64,000 bases of DNA from Anodontia alba (GCA_964016985.1 OZ024823.1:25632095-25696094), one strand, 5' to 3'. Counted from the first letter of the stretch, positions 44,281 through 55,303 are shown. Numbers and translations are program-made. The notes: a model not told the origin generated them from the sequence alone.

Positions 44281-44560
44281 CATCACGAAAACATGCCTAT
44301 ATACTTTTGACCCCCTTAAACCCCACTTTTATACAGTAAAACTGGGGTTTAGAGGGGTATACATTATTTTTCTTTATTCTGATCAAAACATAGATTGTGG
44401 GTACTCGTTAGAACCGCCTCGACGAAGCGGTTCTAACGAGTATCCACAATCTTTGTTTTGAGCAGAAATATGAAAAATATTGGAATTTTATTTATCTGAA
44501 AATGCTCATTTTTTGGTGGTAAAATTTTCAGTATATTTGAATAGGCATGTTTTCGTAATA
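44281..44560 (+). mobile_element. A-family hairpin MITE, copy 12
   Basis: Full length. The stem has a mismatch near the loop (ctcgacgaagcggttctaac). It ends gtaata instead of GTAATG. Confidence 0.88.
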
Positions 44561-44746
44561 TTCAGTCCCTTGGCTAGTTTTTATTCAGCCAAAGGTAACT
44601 TGCAGATCATGATAAAAAAAATGTAGCGAAAGAGAGAAATAGATATAAAACAAAAACTACTGGAGCCAGTCTAGGATTAGCTTTGTACTAAACATATTTG
44701 ATCCAGAACCTTACGTATATCAAAGGGGAAAGCTGTATCCTGGTTC

Positions 44747-44987
44747 TTAAGTGGGGCTGGATGCGCCTGGATTTTTTTATCTGCCATTTTACAGGGGAGA
44801 TAATATGTGGCTTCCTGTGCTTTCTTGCACAGCAAGCCCCTTATAAAATTGGATCTACTCTAAAAGAGAAGAATTTGCTTCCTTACAGGGAGCAAATACT
44901 TTGCTTTTAAAATAGATCCCTTTTCAGAAGGGAGACGAAACAATTTTATAGAGTTGCCTCCCCTCAAAGTGTATCTATTCCCCTTAA
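44747..44987. mobile_element. F-family MITE with TTAA on both sides
   Basis: It starts ttaagtggggctggatgcgc and ends tgtatctattccccttaa. The arms aaaattggatctactctaaa, agagaagaatttgcttcc and gggagcaaatactttgcttt, taaaatagatccctt pair. It is the clearest evidence that F belongs with the TTAA group. Confidence 0.8.
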
Positions 44988-45100
44988 GGAAAAAAACAAA
45001 TAGAGTAAAATAAATAAGCGCGGTAGAGCAGGAAAATATAAAACTTTCGTTGCCTGTACTTTTTGAGTGCCACTGTGCTTTGGTTCATTTGGTTCACATA

Positions 45101-45340
45101 TGAGCCGGGGCACAGTATTTCCTACAAGATTCAGGTGCTCAAAGCGAACACTCAGATCAGCTGCGCGTCCGCGCAGTCAGATCAGAGTATTCGCTGTCCG
45201 CCTAAAGACGCTTTGGATCCATAGCTACCTACTGAGAGACCTGCATTGACTCTGATCAGGCTTTGCTGGTGCACAAGCTGATCTGAGTCCTCGCTGGTCG
45301 CACATGCAATCTTGCAGGGAATGATATCTCCCGGCTTATA
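45101..45340. mobile_element. B-family foldback MITE
   Basis: The ends tgagccggggcacagtattt and gaatgatatctcccggctta are complementary. The first dyad, gcgaacactcagatcagctg with cgcagtcagatcagagtatt, is good. The second is weaker. Confidence 0.82.
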
Positions 45341-45433
45341 TTTGTTACTACTGTTTGTTGTTATTGTTTGGTTGCCTGGGCCTGTTCATGTATAGAAAGC
45401 AGAAGTTGATGGAGTAAAGGCGGATCTTTATGT

Positions 45434-45689
45434 CATCACATAACATACCTATATAAATTTGACCCCCTTCAACCCCGCTTTTTTTATAGTAAAACTGGGG
45501 TTTACAGGGGTATACATATTTTTTCTTATTTTGCTAAATAACATAGATTGTGGGTACTCGTTAGAACCGCCTCGCCACAATCTATGTTTTGAGCAGAAAT
45601 ATTGAAAAATATCGGGGGTTTTATCTGAAAGTTTTTGAGTTTTTGGAGGTGAAATCTTCTATATATTTGAATAGGCATGTTTCGTAATG
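45434..45689 (+). mobile_element. A-family MITE, copy 13, hairpin half deleted
   Basis: The sequence runs tactcgttagaaccgcctcg directly into ccacaatctatgttttgagc, so most of the right hairpin arm is missing. The outer regions remain. Confidence 0.88.
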
Positions 45690-46660
45690 TACAGGTTAGG
45701 TCCATGCAAAGTGATTGTGAACTAATCTGCAAACGTGCACAACGTGTATCCGATATTTATGACACATTCTTGAATGGTCTTATTACCGCAAAAAACCAGT
45801 ACCACCAGTTTTCGATCAAACCAGCATGCTTGCATAAAAACCGTAGAGTCAGCCTAATCTGGTTGACAACTTGGCAATCTCACAGCAAAATCAAAATCCG
45901 ATACATGATATACGCGTATGTAAGAAATGTTGAGAATTCTGAAGATAGCGTTGTTGATAGAAAAAGATCGTTCGATCCAGTGCTCTCCCACAGGTACCAG
46001 GCTGGCTGCACCATACAAAAGGAACATTTAGTATAACCTAGCAGGGGTCTCAGACGAGCTTGTGCATGTACACAGTGTGATCAGGGCCTTTACTATACGG
46101 TAATCATGGTTTTAGTCAAGGCGAACAGATTTCTGTGGATATGCAAGTTGGGCTGGGCTTTCACTCTTCGCATGTGTGCGAAGACTGCTTTTTAGCATGA
46201 CTGACTAATATTATCCTGTGAAAGGAGACTAACATTTATTACTATGAGTCGGTCTGTGATTTCGAGGGTTTGCGGTCCTTTAAGTAATATTTTAATTGTT
46301 TCGGGCCTTTGGTTTGCAAGGTTGTATAAGATTGTATAGCCCTGGTTTCTTGGACCTTCCATGTGCATACAAACCTGCAGCCCGTCCCTAAATATCATCC
46401 TACCCACAACCCATTTTAGTCTGGAGACCCACAAACTTACCAAAAAGTGCAATACGACGCCTGATCAGGGTCTCTACTATTTGCCAATTATCTGAAGGAG
46501 TTCACAGTTGAATACTGTAATGTCCTGGTACATTTTTTCGCCACAGAAAACTTAAACCAGCATCCTGTCTGTCTAGTGAAAATTTATTTAAATTACCCTA
46601 GATGTCTTTCTCTAGAATCAGTAATTGCTTTATTCCCAGACGATAGAAACACCTACCTGA
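45690..46660. other. Unassigned stretch
   Basis: A 119-codon plus-strand frame (45677-46036) starts inside the preceding A element and has no recognisable domain. Near 46449-46483 a D half-dyad (cgcctgatcagggtctctac, tatttgcc) is visible. Confidence 0.45.
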
Positions 46661-46662
46661 TA

Positions 46663-46886
46663 GCGTCATGCGAAAACCTGCTCTCAAACATGCGCAATAT
46701 GCGCGGATTCAAATCATCCTGCGCATGCGCAAAATATCCGGGCCTTTGCTCTCCATACATTCGGTAGTATCCAATGATTCTGTTAGCGGACAGTGATGGC
46801 CCTGATCAGACTGCGCGGATGCGCAGTCTGATCTGGGGCTTCGCTGTCCGCATATGTCCTAAGACGTTTTCGCATGGCGCGGCCCA
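46663..46886. mobile_element. B2-type foldback MITE
   Basis: The ends cgtcatgcgaaaacctgctc and gttttcgcatggcgcggccc are partly inverted. The dyad gccctgatcagactgcgcgg / atgcgcagtctgatctgggg is nearly complete. The spacer has tccaatgattctgttagcgg. Confidence 0.83.
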
Positions 46887-46950
46887 CCTGATAGTGTCTC
46901 CAGCAATACTTCTTGTTGCATGAGAGCCATTGTTGTCAAAGAAATATTAG

Positions 46951-47188
46951 AGCTGCAACGTCAGAAAACGTACTTTCGGACATGTGCGCCCCGCGAAGAT
47001 TCATCATCAGCCTGTGCATTCTCGCAGTCTAATCAGAATCGTTACTGGGCGCATTTCGGATAGGCAAGGATAAAAAGTTTCTTCATGCGGACAACGAAGA
47101 CTCTGATCAGACTGCGGGGATGCGCTGGCTGATTTGAGTCTTCATTCGGCGCACATCCGAAGGTACGTTCTCTGACGTTCTGTCTCAT
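46951..47188. mobile_element. B-family foldback MITE
   Basis: It starts agctgcaacgtcagaaaacg and ends acgttctctgacgttctgtc. Its arrangement is close to the copy at 2901, including a gcatttcggataggcaagga spacer. Confidence 0.83.
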
Positions 47189-47373
47189 AAGATAACAACG
47201 TTATTCCCCCACAATAATCCGTCTTCAAGAATAAGTCTTGAAAGTGGCACAAGCTCTTCCAGCCATGTTGCGGGAAAAAACTCTTCGGGCTTTCCGTTGA
47301 ATCAGTCTTTCTAAGCGCATGCCTCGCCCTTCAGCGAGGCAGCGTGTCTAGTTCTTTGGCCGAAGCTTCCCCA

Positions 47374-47496
47374 TGGCCCACCACTGACGTGGGCGAACAG
47401 CACAGGTTCTGGCGAGACTGCGCAGATGCGCAGGCTCGCCTGAACGTTTGCTGTTCGCATATGCTATGTCGGCTTTTGTCCCATGACGCGGCTCAT
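47374..47496. repeat. Short B-like foldback, single dyad
   Basis: The arms gcgaacagcacaggttctgg, cgagactgcgca pair with tgcgcaggctcgcctgaacg, tttgctgttcgc. It ends cccatgacgcggctcat. GATC is replaced by GGCGAG in the stem, and both arms changed together. Confidence 0.7.
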
Positions 47497-47800
47497 TCTA
47501 TCTGACTCCCTAGGAAAAGTGGCCTTGTCGCATTTGAGATCATCGACGACGTCCAGCCCATAGTTATAATCACATCAGCATAATTTACCAAAAGCCTTTG
47601 TGGGTTTGGTATGTCTGTTATAGAAGATTCAGACACTGATTATGCTTACATTTGGGCTGATTGGTCATCATATTAGTTGCTGACGACCTTGCTGACGTAT
47701 TTACGTTCAGGTTGATTTTCTCCAAATTTCATCTCATATGGTCACAGATTTTTCTTGGGACAGACAATAGCTCCAAATAAGGCGCATTTTCCAACAAAAA
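47497..47800. other. Unassigned stretch
   Basis: No feature was recognised. Confidence 0.5.
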
Positions 47801-47928
47801 GTATCGATATTTTTCTTGCTTCTCCATCAAAACATATGTTGTGGGTACTCATTAGACGTGCCTCGGTGAGGCGCTTCTAATGAGTACCACATCATATGTT
47901 TTAGTGGAGAAATAAGAAAGATATTTCC
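47801..47928. mobile_element. A2-type hairpin element
   Basis: The outer arms gatatttttcttgcttctcc, atcaaaacatatg pair with catatgttttagtggagaaa, taagaaagatatt. The core gtactcattagacgtgcctc / gaggcgcttctaatgagtac is related to the family A hairpin, but the flanks differ. Confidence 0.8.
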
Positions 47929-48127
47929 CTGATACCCGTTTTGATCTGGAGGTATGTCAGACAGAGGCCTATATCATTTTCTTGTATCGATTCACTGTGC
48001 CATCTAACAGTTCCAAGCTCTATCATGGTACAGGGAAATAACTACCGTCTTTGGAGACAGAAATGACCGAGTAAGCAAATTATATTGCTCCTAATAAACA
48101 CGTGTAATATTCCTGAAAATAACACAT

Positions 48128-48406
48128 CATCACGAAAACACGCCTATATAAGTTTGACCCCCTTAAACCCCACTTTTATATAGTAAAACTGGGGTTTACA
48201 GGGGTAAACATTATGTTTCTTATTTCTGCTCAAAAACATAGATTGTGGGTACTCGTTAGAACCGCCTCGCCGAGGCGGTTCTAACGAGTACCAACAATCT
48301 ATGTTTTGAGCAGAAATATGAAAAATATCAGAGTTTTTTATCTGAAAATTTTCAGTTTTTGGAGGTGAAATTTTCTATGTATTTGAATAGGCGTGTTTTC
48401 GTAATG
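48128..48406 (+). mobile_element. A-family hairpin MITE, copy 14
   Basis: Full length and very regular. The right arm lost one C (cgagtaccaacaatctatg). Confidence 0.92.
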
Positions 48407-48597
48407 TTATCAGCTGAGGTAAGGGAAGTATACTGACCCAAGAAAGAAATTCAATACTTCTGAACTGCACAGAAAAGTAAGATAAATACCCACGTTAATT
48501 TTTCTGCTGTAATTACATGTATCTATACATGTTGGTTTACAATTTCTTGCTTGTAAAACATGTATCGAGGAATAACAAATTCAAATATAGTCGACAT

Positions 48598-48850
48598 TCG
48601 TTATCTCGAAGCGGACTCTCTGAAATACCTCGAGATATCCGTACCTCGACATAACAGATTTGCAGAATTGAGGAAAAAATAAATCGAACAACCACATTTC
48701 ACAAAATGAATATGTAACTCGACTATTGTAGTTAGAGATATATTGAAAATAATGTGGAAAAGAGGAGAAATTCCATAATATTTTGTTACCTGTTGCTAGA
48801 AATAAATGGTTATTCGAGATAAGCGAAGTCTACATAACGAGAGTCGACTG
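48598..48850. mobile_element. Pogo-like MITE (P family), TA target site
   Basis: The ends tagtcgacattcgttatctc and cataacgagagtcgactg match the P element at 24502, with flanking TA. The central hairpin has lost one arm: ggaaaagaggagaaattcca appears once. Confidence 0.8.
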
Positions 48851-49265
48851 TATACCCTTAATTGTTTGTTGATTTACATGAAAATTCATTACGAAAACAC
48901 GCCTATTCAAATACACTGAAAATTTTACCACCAAAAAATGGCAATTTTTCAGATAAAAATTTCAGATATTTTTCATATTTCTGCTCAAAACATAGATTGT
49001 GGGTACTCGTTAAAACCGCCTCACCGAGGCGGTTCTTACGAGTACCCACAATCTATGTTTTTTAGTAGAATATGAAAAATAATGTATACCCCTGTAAACC
49101 CCAGTTTTACTATATAAAAGTGGGGTTTTAAGGGGGTCAAAATTATATAGGTGTGTTTTCGTGATGATTTTGTTACCTGTTGCTAGAAATAAACGGTCAT
49201 TCGAGATAAGCGAAGTCTACATAACGAGAGTCGACTGTATACCCTTAATTATTTGTTGATTTACA
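48784..49265. repeat. ~97-bp direct duplication flanking A copy 15
   Basis: The segment ttttgttacctgttgctaga, aataaatggttattcgagat, ending gtatacccttaattgtttgt, tgatttacat is present at 48784-48880 and again at about 49169-49265 with few differences. The repeat includes the right end of the P element. Confidence 0.88.
48887..49166 (-). mobile_element. A-family hairpin MITE, copy 15 (inverted)
   Basis: Full length. It lies between the two copies of the ~97-bp duplicated segment. Confidence 0.9.
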
Positions 49266-49316
49266 TACAAATTTTACATGTAAACACACGATCAGTATTA
49301 CAATCACATCACGAAA

Positions 49317-49420
49317 ACATGCCTATACAAATATATATAGAAAATTTCACCTCCAAAAACTGAAAATTTTCAGATAAAATCTCTGATATTTTTCATATTT
49401 CTGCTCAAAACATAGATTGT
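49317..49420 (-). mobile_element. A-family MITE, copy 16, truncated at the hairpin
   Basis: It starts catcacgaaaacatgcctat and runs through ctgctcaaaacatagattgt, then stops exactly at the base of the hairpin. The following cgactgctggttaaaatttg belongs to an E-like fragment. Confidence 0.88.
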
Positions 49421-49580
49421 CGACTGCTGGTTAAAATTTGCAGCAGACGACATTTTTGTAATATTCCCTTGTTTTTTTGTTGTTGTTTTTTTTGTTGTTG
49501 TTGTTTTGTTTTTGTATTTTATTTATTTATTTTTATTTATTTATTTTTTCAGAAGATAGGCTTTGACATTTCATGCTGGT
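49421..49580. repeat. E-family left-half fragment
   Basis: The text aaatttgcagcagacgacat, a TTG/TTTA-rich insert, then agaagataggctttgacatt and tcatgc match the left half of an E element. The right half is absent. Confidence 0.6.
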
Positions 49581-49668
49581 TTAAAAACTGCAGACTTCTG
49601 ACAGTTCGCCTGACAGTGTAGACCGTTTCAGATCTCTGTTTTTACTCTATATTATGCACCTGGCATTT

Positions 49669-50112
49669 ATAGTCCCGGCCCCTGCGGGCCAGGGAATAGC
49701 GGGGTTTTTAACTTTTCAATTTTTAAAGCCCTGCTAAACGTCATGCACTGCGGGGAAAAAGTTATGGTAAAACTCCTGCTAAAATCCCTTCAACCCGAGG
49801 CCAGTTTTTGTTTCTTGGAACAACCTGCTTTCTGTTGCAAATAATCAACCTGTATCTTTTTCATGGTAAAAGGTCTGGTTTACTTAGAACAGCTAAATTC
49901 ATCATTGACAGCATGGGGCCAGGTTATTAGAAAACTAAAGTTTGGAGTTGATATGGCTCTAATTTATGTAGGCAAAGCATTTTGGCGGGAAATTAATAAT
50001 TCGGCACCTCTATGGCAGTGCTAGAACTCATCGGAGGTGCACGGCACTTAAGCCCCGCTATATTCCCGCTACCCCCGGCTCGGTAGGGACCGGAGCCGTA
50101 GGGGCCGAAGTT
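49669..50112. repeat. Possible element with GC-rich inverted ends
   Basis: The left end, cagggaatagcggggttttt, and the right end, taagccccgctatattcccg, are complementary over about 17 bp. GC-rich CCGGCCCC/GGGGCCG blocks lie further out. No coding frame was recognised. Confidence 0.4.
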
Positions 50113-50165
50113 TCAAATGACTGGTGCATTAATGGAGAACATGGGGTACACATTACATAGACGCG

Positions 50166-50380
50166 TTAACGCTTAGTACTCTGGGTAAAATTTTCAGCAG
50201 ACGACATTTTGAGATATTTTTTCTTATTTTTCCCAGAAAACAGGGTATGACATTTCATGCAAATTGTCTCCAAAAGGAGACAATTTGCATGAAATGTCAA
50301 ATCCTGTTTTCTGAGAAAAATAAGAAAAATATCATAACTTTGTCGTCTGCTGAAAATGCCCAGAGAGCGGTAAAGGTTAA
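50166..50380. mobile_element. E-family foldback MITE, best-preserved copy
   Basis: The left end is ttaacgcttagtactctggg and the right end agcggtaaaggttaa, TTAA on both sides. Long arms pair from cagcagacgacattttgaga through ggtatgacatttcatgcaaa, ttgtctcc to ggagacaatttgcatgaaat, gtcaaatcctgttttctgag and tgtcgtctgctg. The loop is only a few bases. Confidence 0.9.
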
Positions 50381-50440
50381 CATAATGGAATACTATGGAG
50401 GCAACTTCCGAATGCAAATGTTTTCTACTTTACAAACTAG

Positions 50441-50527
50441 CCCAGCGGGCACACAACGTTGAAACAACGTTGATTCAACATCTTGACATCATGAATCGGC
50501 GTTGTTTCAACGATGTGTGCCTGCTGG
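50441..50527. mobile_element. I-family foldback, short copy
   Basis: The ends cccagcgggcacacaacgtt and acgatgtgtgcctgctgg are complementary. A single internal caacgttgattcaacatctt block is paired with its inverse. Confidence 0.82.
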
Positions 50528-51106
50528 ATAGCAACTAAATATTCAGCCTTAATCATTATCATGAACAAGCAAATGGCAGAAGACAAATGCTTGTCGGGCA
50601 ATTTTTGTTGTTTTGGGGACAAGACGTTTTAATATTACCCGAATCATCTGCTGAGGTTTGGACAGAAATATTTTGAGAAAAAACTAAAATGTCGTCTGCT
50701 CCGGAAATGTACACGTCTCAGGTAGTTCTTTGAAATGTTAGCCAATCGTTTGGTGTAATTGCTCGACAGTATATTGTAATGGTTTTAACAATGTCTTGAC
50801 AAACAAGTCAGATTACAGCTTGTAATATAGTCTTACCGCTATCTACCATTGATGAGCAGACGACAAATGTGTGATATCTATTTTCTTCAGAAAATCGGGT
50901 TTGGCATTTCATTTAAAGGAAATAAGTTGTATGAAATGTCATGCGCTTTTTCCGTGAATAACTATATTTCAAATTTAGTCGGCTAAATGTTTAATCGTAA
51001 TCATACGACTTCATACTTTGTCATTGATGGACAGCTTGTGTCTGGAGTCCGCCTTGTCACTGCGTCGCAGCAATAGCATAGATGGTTGAGTAGTTGCATG
51101 CCATAA
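50528..51106. other. Stretch with scattered E-family remnants
   Basis: Fragments aaaatgtcgtctgctccgga (50685) and gatgagcagacgacaaatgt with ttggcatttcatttaaagga and tgtatgaaatgtcatgcgct (50852-50955) are E-like halves. No gene was recognised. Confidence 0.5.
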
Positions 51107-51249
51107 ACCTTTTATGCTTAGCATGCTAGGAGAACATTTCCGCAGACGACATTTTATACCTGAATAACTGTGTTATAAAAGTATGTCAATTATTGACATA
51201 CTTGTAAAAGATGAATTCTTTCAGAAAATCAAATCATATAATTCTAAAG
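51107..51249. repeat. E-family-derived fragment
   Basis: It begins ccttttatgcttagcatgct with cgcagacgacattttatacc, then a small dyad agtatgtcaattattgacat, act. The right arm is not recognisable. Confidence 0.55.
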
Positions 51250-51458
51250 ATGCTTAAGCATTGCCACCCACTGGGCGAAATTCAGCAGACGACAAACTGA
51301 TGATACATTTTTTCTTCTTTGTCCCCAGGAAACAGGGTCTGTCACCTATGGAGACAATTTGCATGAAATGTCAAACCCTGTCTTCTGGGAAAAAAAATAA
51401 CAAATATGTAATAAAATGTCGTCTGCTGAAAAATGTACCCCGCATGCTAAACGTTAAT
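51250..51458. mobile_element. E-family foldback MITE
   Basis: It contains aattcagcagacgacaaact, aggaaacagggtctgtcacc, ggagacaatttgcatgaaat with gtcaaaccctgtcttctggg, and aaaatgtcgtctgctgaaaa. The left inner arm lacks the GACATTTCATGC part. It ends gcatgctaaacgttaa. Confidence 0.78.
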
Positions 51459-51533
51459 GCATTGTAACCTCGCTAATAGCACTGTAATAGAAACTGATCG
51501 AAGATATTGCCTGCAAGAGCTTCTTACAAACTC

Positions 51534-51738
51534 TTAAAGTGCTAAGCAAAATTGTAGCAGACGACATTCTAATTTTATTTTATCAAATGTTAGAGAAAAT
51601 AAGACTCGGCATTTCATGTGAATCGTCTGCCTAGCAGACGATTTACATGAAATGCCGAATTTTATTTTCCCCTAAAAATAAAATTAAATAAATCAAAATG
51701 TCGTCTGCTACAGTTATGATGAGCGCTTTAGGGGCTAA
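51534..51738. mobile_element. E2-family foldback MITE, best-preserved copy
   Basis: The left end is ttaaagtgctaagcaaaatt, with gtagcagacgacattctaat. The centre is a strong palindrome: cggcatttcatgtgaatcgt, ctgcctagcagacgat, ttacatgaaatgccga. The right arm is aaaatgtcgtctgctacagt, and the right end gcgctttaggggctaa. Confidence 0.87.
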
Positions 51739-51877
51739 TATTCTATAAGCCCACAGCTAAATGTATAGCACAAACAGTAATTAACGAGACTGATATAAAA
51801 CAACTGTGCAACATCATAAGTAATGGGATCTTTGAGACACACAGATTTATAAGGCACATTTAGTTCGATATCCACAG

Positions 51878-52160
51878 CATCACGAAAACATGCCTATATA
51901 ATTTTGACCCCCGTAAACCCCACTTTTGTATAGTAAAACTGGGTTTTACAGGGGTGTACATTATTTTTCTTATTTCTGCTCAAAAACATAGATTGTGGGT
52001 ACTCGTTAGAACCGCCTCGCCGAGGCGGTTCTAACGAGTACAACAATCTATGTTTTGAGCATAAATATGAAAAAAAAAATATCAGAGTTTTTTATCTGAA
52101 ATTTTTCAGTTTTTGGAGGTGAAGTTTTCAATATATTTGAATAGGTGTGTTTTCGTAATG
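51878..52160 (+). mobile_element. A-family hairpin MITE, copy 17
   Basis: Full length. The right arm has lost CC (cgagtacaacaatctatg), and a short A run was added downstream. Confidence 0.92.
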
Positions 52161-52254
52161 GTATCCAATTTTGTAACCGGACTGGAAGTTCCAGTTCAGA
52201 GGTTGTGATTATGCGCATGCTGATCTTGGTGTCGCTGCCCGCATACGGCCAGAC

Positions 52255-52477
52255 CCCGAGCTTATAAAACTTTATTCATGCTCAACTCAGCTGAGCATGA
52301 TTTTTGTCCTGCTAATAAATCTCAGATTACTAACAACTGCAAATTCTTTCTTGCTAAACATAGCTGAGCATGAACTTTTCTCAAAAAGCCAACAATAGTT
52401 GACATTTTCATATTTATTATCAGAGAAAATTTCATACTCAGCTTAGATGAGCATAAAAAAGGTTTTATAACCTCGGG
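52255..52477. mobile_element. R-family foldback, intact copy
   Basis: The outer inverted repeat is cccgagcttataaaac / gttttataacctcggg. Inner modules are atgctcaactcagctgagca, cctgctaataaatctcagat, ttgctaaacatagctgagca, ccaacaatagttgacatttt and tcagcttagatgagcat, in reverse order to the copy at 28104. Confidence 0.8.
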
Positions 52478-52998
52478 ACAAGAAGGTCCTTTTTCAAGCC
52501 ATTACTTGCTTGAACCGATTAGCAGAGAATATCGACAGACATGCGCCCAGTAGTGATGCATCGATGTTCGAGTATGGTTGGTTTTACGAGTAGAGTACCG
52601 ATTCCGACTATCAATATTAATTTTTACGGTGAATTCTTGTTGGGAAAATATTCCGTTTGTGGTACTTATTACAACTGCACTGTTATTTATCACGCTGTTT
52701 CGTTGAAACGGTGTTTATTGACTATGAAGTGTCGCATGCTCAAGTCAAATAGTCTTTTGTTCTGTAAAAATTGATAAGGTTGAAAATGATAGAGCATTTT
52801 TTTCGTGGCTAAAGATCCTGTTTTCTCCAGATATGGAGATACTTTTCGCATTTGTTATTTAAAAGAATGACGAAAGCACGCATCGTGCTCATTTTATTCT
52901 GTTTAATTTATTACACACTTTCAACCCTACAGACCGGAAAAGGGGATTTTCTAACTGAAAATTCAGATAGTCATAATGAACGTCTCATGGGGACCAGA
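52478..52998. other. Unassigned stretch
   Basis: Two antiparallel open frames overlap at 52502-52774, with no signature on either. No repeat was recognised. Confidence 0.5.
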
Positions 52999-53283
52999 CT
53001 GGCTTCAGTCTCCAGTGACTAGATATTTTTTCTAATAACCCTGTTTGATAATCCACTAAAATAAAACCAAGATAATATCATGAAATACAGTGACCAGCCT
53101 TTATAGTCATGATATTATTTTGGTTGTGACTAGTGACCAGCGTTTATAGTCATGATATTATTTTGGTTGTGACTAGTGACCAGCCTTTATAGTCATGATA
53201 TTATTTTGGTTTTATTTTAGTGGATTATCAAACATGATTATAAGGAAAAAATATTTAGTTGCTGGAGACTGGAGCCAGTCTGT
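52999..53283. mobile_element. Foldback with a 3 x 43-bp tandem in its centre
   Basis: The left arm, ccagactggcttcagtctcc to aataaaaccaagataatatc, atg, pairs with catgatattattttggtttt, attttagtggattatcaaac to ctggagactggagccagtct. Between them GTGACCAGCSTTTATAGTCA with TGATATTATTTTGGTTGTGA, CTA repeats three times, starting at 53090, 53133 and 53176. Confidence 0.85.
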
Positions 53284-53394
53284 GTGGCGATCTATACTGT
53301 AAGCCGTTCAGTGCTTCAGCTTTATTATGGTTTCAATTCAACAATTGCCATTTTGCCAAACTGACTGAAATACTGTTGTTTGGACGTTATAACA

Positions 53395-53418
53395 AAAAAA
53401 AAAAAAAAAAAAAAAAAA
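53395..53418. repeat. Poly(A) tract
   Basis: An uninterrupted A run. No retroelement body was recognised upstream. Confidence 0.95.
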
Positions 53419-53575
53419 CATAAAAAAGAACATTTTCTTACCATCCGTTACGTATTTATTAGATTTTCTGTATCATAAGCTTTCAATAATGGAATTACTT
53501 TGATTTGATTCCATCTCTCAGCTGTAAACTTTCTTTCCTTGTTTTCATTTGATTTCTTATCATTTCTTAAGTAAC

Positions 53576-53799
53576 GCGTAAAAATGCCTTCGAACATGCG
53601 CAAAATGTACAGTCATATCATCCTGCGCATGCGCAACGTATCGTCCGGGTACTTGCCCTACTTTGAAACATTCTGTAGTATCCAATGATTCTGTTAGCGG
53701 ATAGTGAAGTCCTGAACAGACTGCGCCGATGCGTAGGCTGATCTGGGCCTTCCCCGTCCGTATATGCCCGAATACACGTTTTCGCATGGCGCGGCCCAT
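53576..53799. mobile_element. B2-type foldback MITE
   Basis: It contains cttcgaacatgcgcaaaatg, atcctgcgcatgcgcaacgt, ccaatgattctgttagcgga and cgcatggcgcggccca. The dyad around 53706-53755 is partly decayed. Confidence 0.8.
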
Positions 53800-53814
53800 T
53801 TGTTACGCATCATG

Positions 53815-54040
53815 TTAACCCTTGCCTTGCTGAATAAATTGGGATGCCACGCCCACTTCTAATTTCCAGCCAATCAGATTACTTGATTCGCGTTTTTGAT
53901 AGAAATTCACATAATGAATGACAAACAGGGCAGATCCGGATCAGTTGGCTTCTTCAGTTGGCTTCTTCAGGAGCCAACTGATCTGGATCTACACTGTTTG
54001 TTAAGACAGGACATGTCGTGTTCAGCAAGAGAAGGGTTAA
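53815..54040. mobile_element. C-family MITE, TTAA on both sides
   Basis: The left end is ttaacccttgccttgctgaa and the right end agcaagagaagggttaa. The segment cagttggcttctt is duplicated in the left half of the central dyad, and the right half is ggagccaactgatctggatc. Confidence 0.85.
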
Positions 54041-54369
54041 AAGATACCTTAATGCATAGATGGACAACACCTTCGCAGATTCTGATCGAGATATTTGTTG
54101 CCCGCTTACAGAATACGTGGATACTATAGAGCAAGTAGACGGAGACTCCTCTGGCTAGACTGTCTGTGTGCGCGGACTGAGTTAGGCTTTGGTGTTCGGT
54201 ATAGCATAAGGGCCCTTTTTCCGCGTCACGCATTATTTATTATCATTGATTTATTTTGTTACATAATACAGATTATAGGGATGTGAATAGTATTATCAAA
54301 TACAGTTTTATGATAACTAGCTGGATTTTTATATGTATATTTTATAAGATTGGATCAATTTTACATATT

Positions 54370-54606
54370 GGCCGCGCAATGCAAAAATATGTCCGCGGGC
54401 ATACGCGGACAGCGAAGGCCCAGATCAGCCTGCGCTGATGCGCAGGCTGATCTGGGCCTTCACTGTCCGCCTACAGAGTCATTGGGTACCACAGAATGTA
54501 TGAATAATGTATAATGCCCGGATGATACTTGGCAAGTACGCAGAATAATCTGAATCTGAGCATTTTGCACATGTTCTGAGACAGTTTTTCGCTTGGCGTG
54601 GCTCAT
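54370..54606. mobile_element. B2-type foldback MITE
   Basis: A near-perfect dyad: acgcggacagcgaaggccca, gatcagcctgcgct then gatgcgcaggctgatctggg, ccttcactgtccgc. The end cagtttttcgcttggcgtgg completes the element. Confidence 0.85.
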
Positions 54607-54639
54607 GTGATCATTGCCCTGGGAAAGTAATATGTAAAG

Positions 54640-54760
54640 GGCCTGGATACATTTAGAACACTTTCCGCTACTCTACTTTCTACAGGGGAGAAATATTTGT
54701 AGCTTCCTGCTTGCTTTCCTTCTTACCAAGCCGCTTCTCAGAGACCATGCCCCATTCCCC
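54640..54760. repeat. F-family left-end fragment
   Basis: The text gggcctggatacatttagaa, ctactttctacaggggagaa, gtagcttcctgcttgctttc and ttcttaccaagccgcttctc follows the F left half. The right half is absent. Confidence 0.55.
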
Positions 54761-54788
54761 TCGCAAAGTGTTTTGATTACCCTAAACG

Positions 54789-54957
54789 CGTTTATACCTT
54801 AACTCTTTGTACAAGTTCTCATCCAATGGAAGGGATCTCTGGATGTCTGGTTAGTTTTTATTATTACTATGTTTTATAGAAAATCCTGTGGTGTCTGATC
54901 TGGGTCTACACTGTTTGCCAATGCCCATTTTATGGGATTTGTAAAGTGGGTTATATG
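54789..54957. repeat. D3-type element, degraded
   Basis: It contains gtttataccttaactctttg, tggaagggatctctggatgt, atgttttatagaaaatcctg and the D right arm gtctgatctgggtctacact, gtttgcc. The left arm is lost. Confidence 0.6.
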
Positions 54958-55303
54958 CATACAGCAACAGTCTTCACGAGCTGGTAAATCCATGCTGTTG
55001 GCTCTTTCTAGAAGAGACATATATTGTGTAGGCAGAAAATGAAGCCACTGATCTGACTGCGAATGCACATGGTGGTACGAATGTCTTTGTTCATACACGA
55101 GACGGTGTTAATTTTCCTATAGCAAGATCCCTTTAGGTATAACCATGCAAGAGACACGGGTATAGGCCTACCAAACTGACCTGTCCTTTTGACTTTTGTG
55201 TTATAATATTTATAGGTTTACATTTACTACGTGAGCAGGTGCTGCCTGTACAAATGTGAGAATGTCAGATTCACTTGGAATACAGAATTTTCTGACCGTC
55301 AGG
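54958..55303. other. Unassigned stretch
   Basis: A possible B remnant lies near 55040-55090 (ccactgatctgactgcgaat). No gene was recognised. Confidence 0.45.

Noticed and set aside
45677..46036. 119-codon plus-strand open frame
   Set aside because: It begins inside a family A element and no protein family could be recognised.
53395..53418. Poly(A) tract as a possible retroelement tail
   Set aside because: No LINE or SINE body precedes it and no target duplication was seen.
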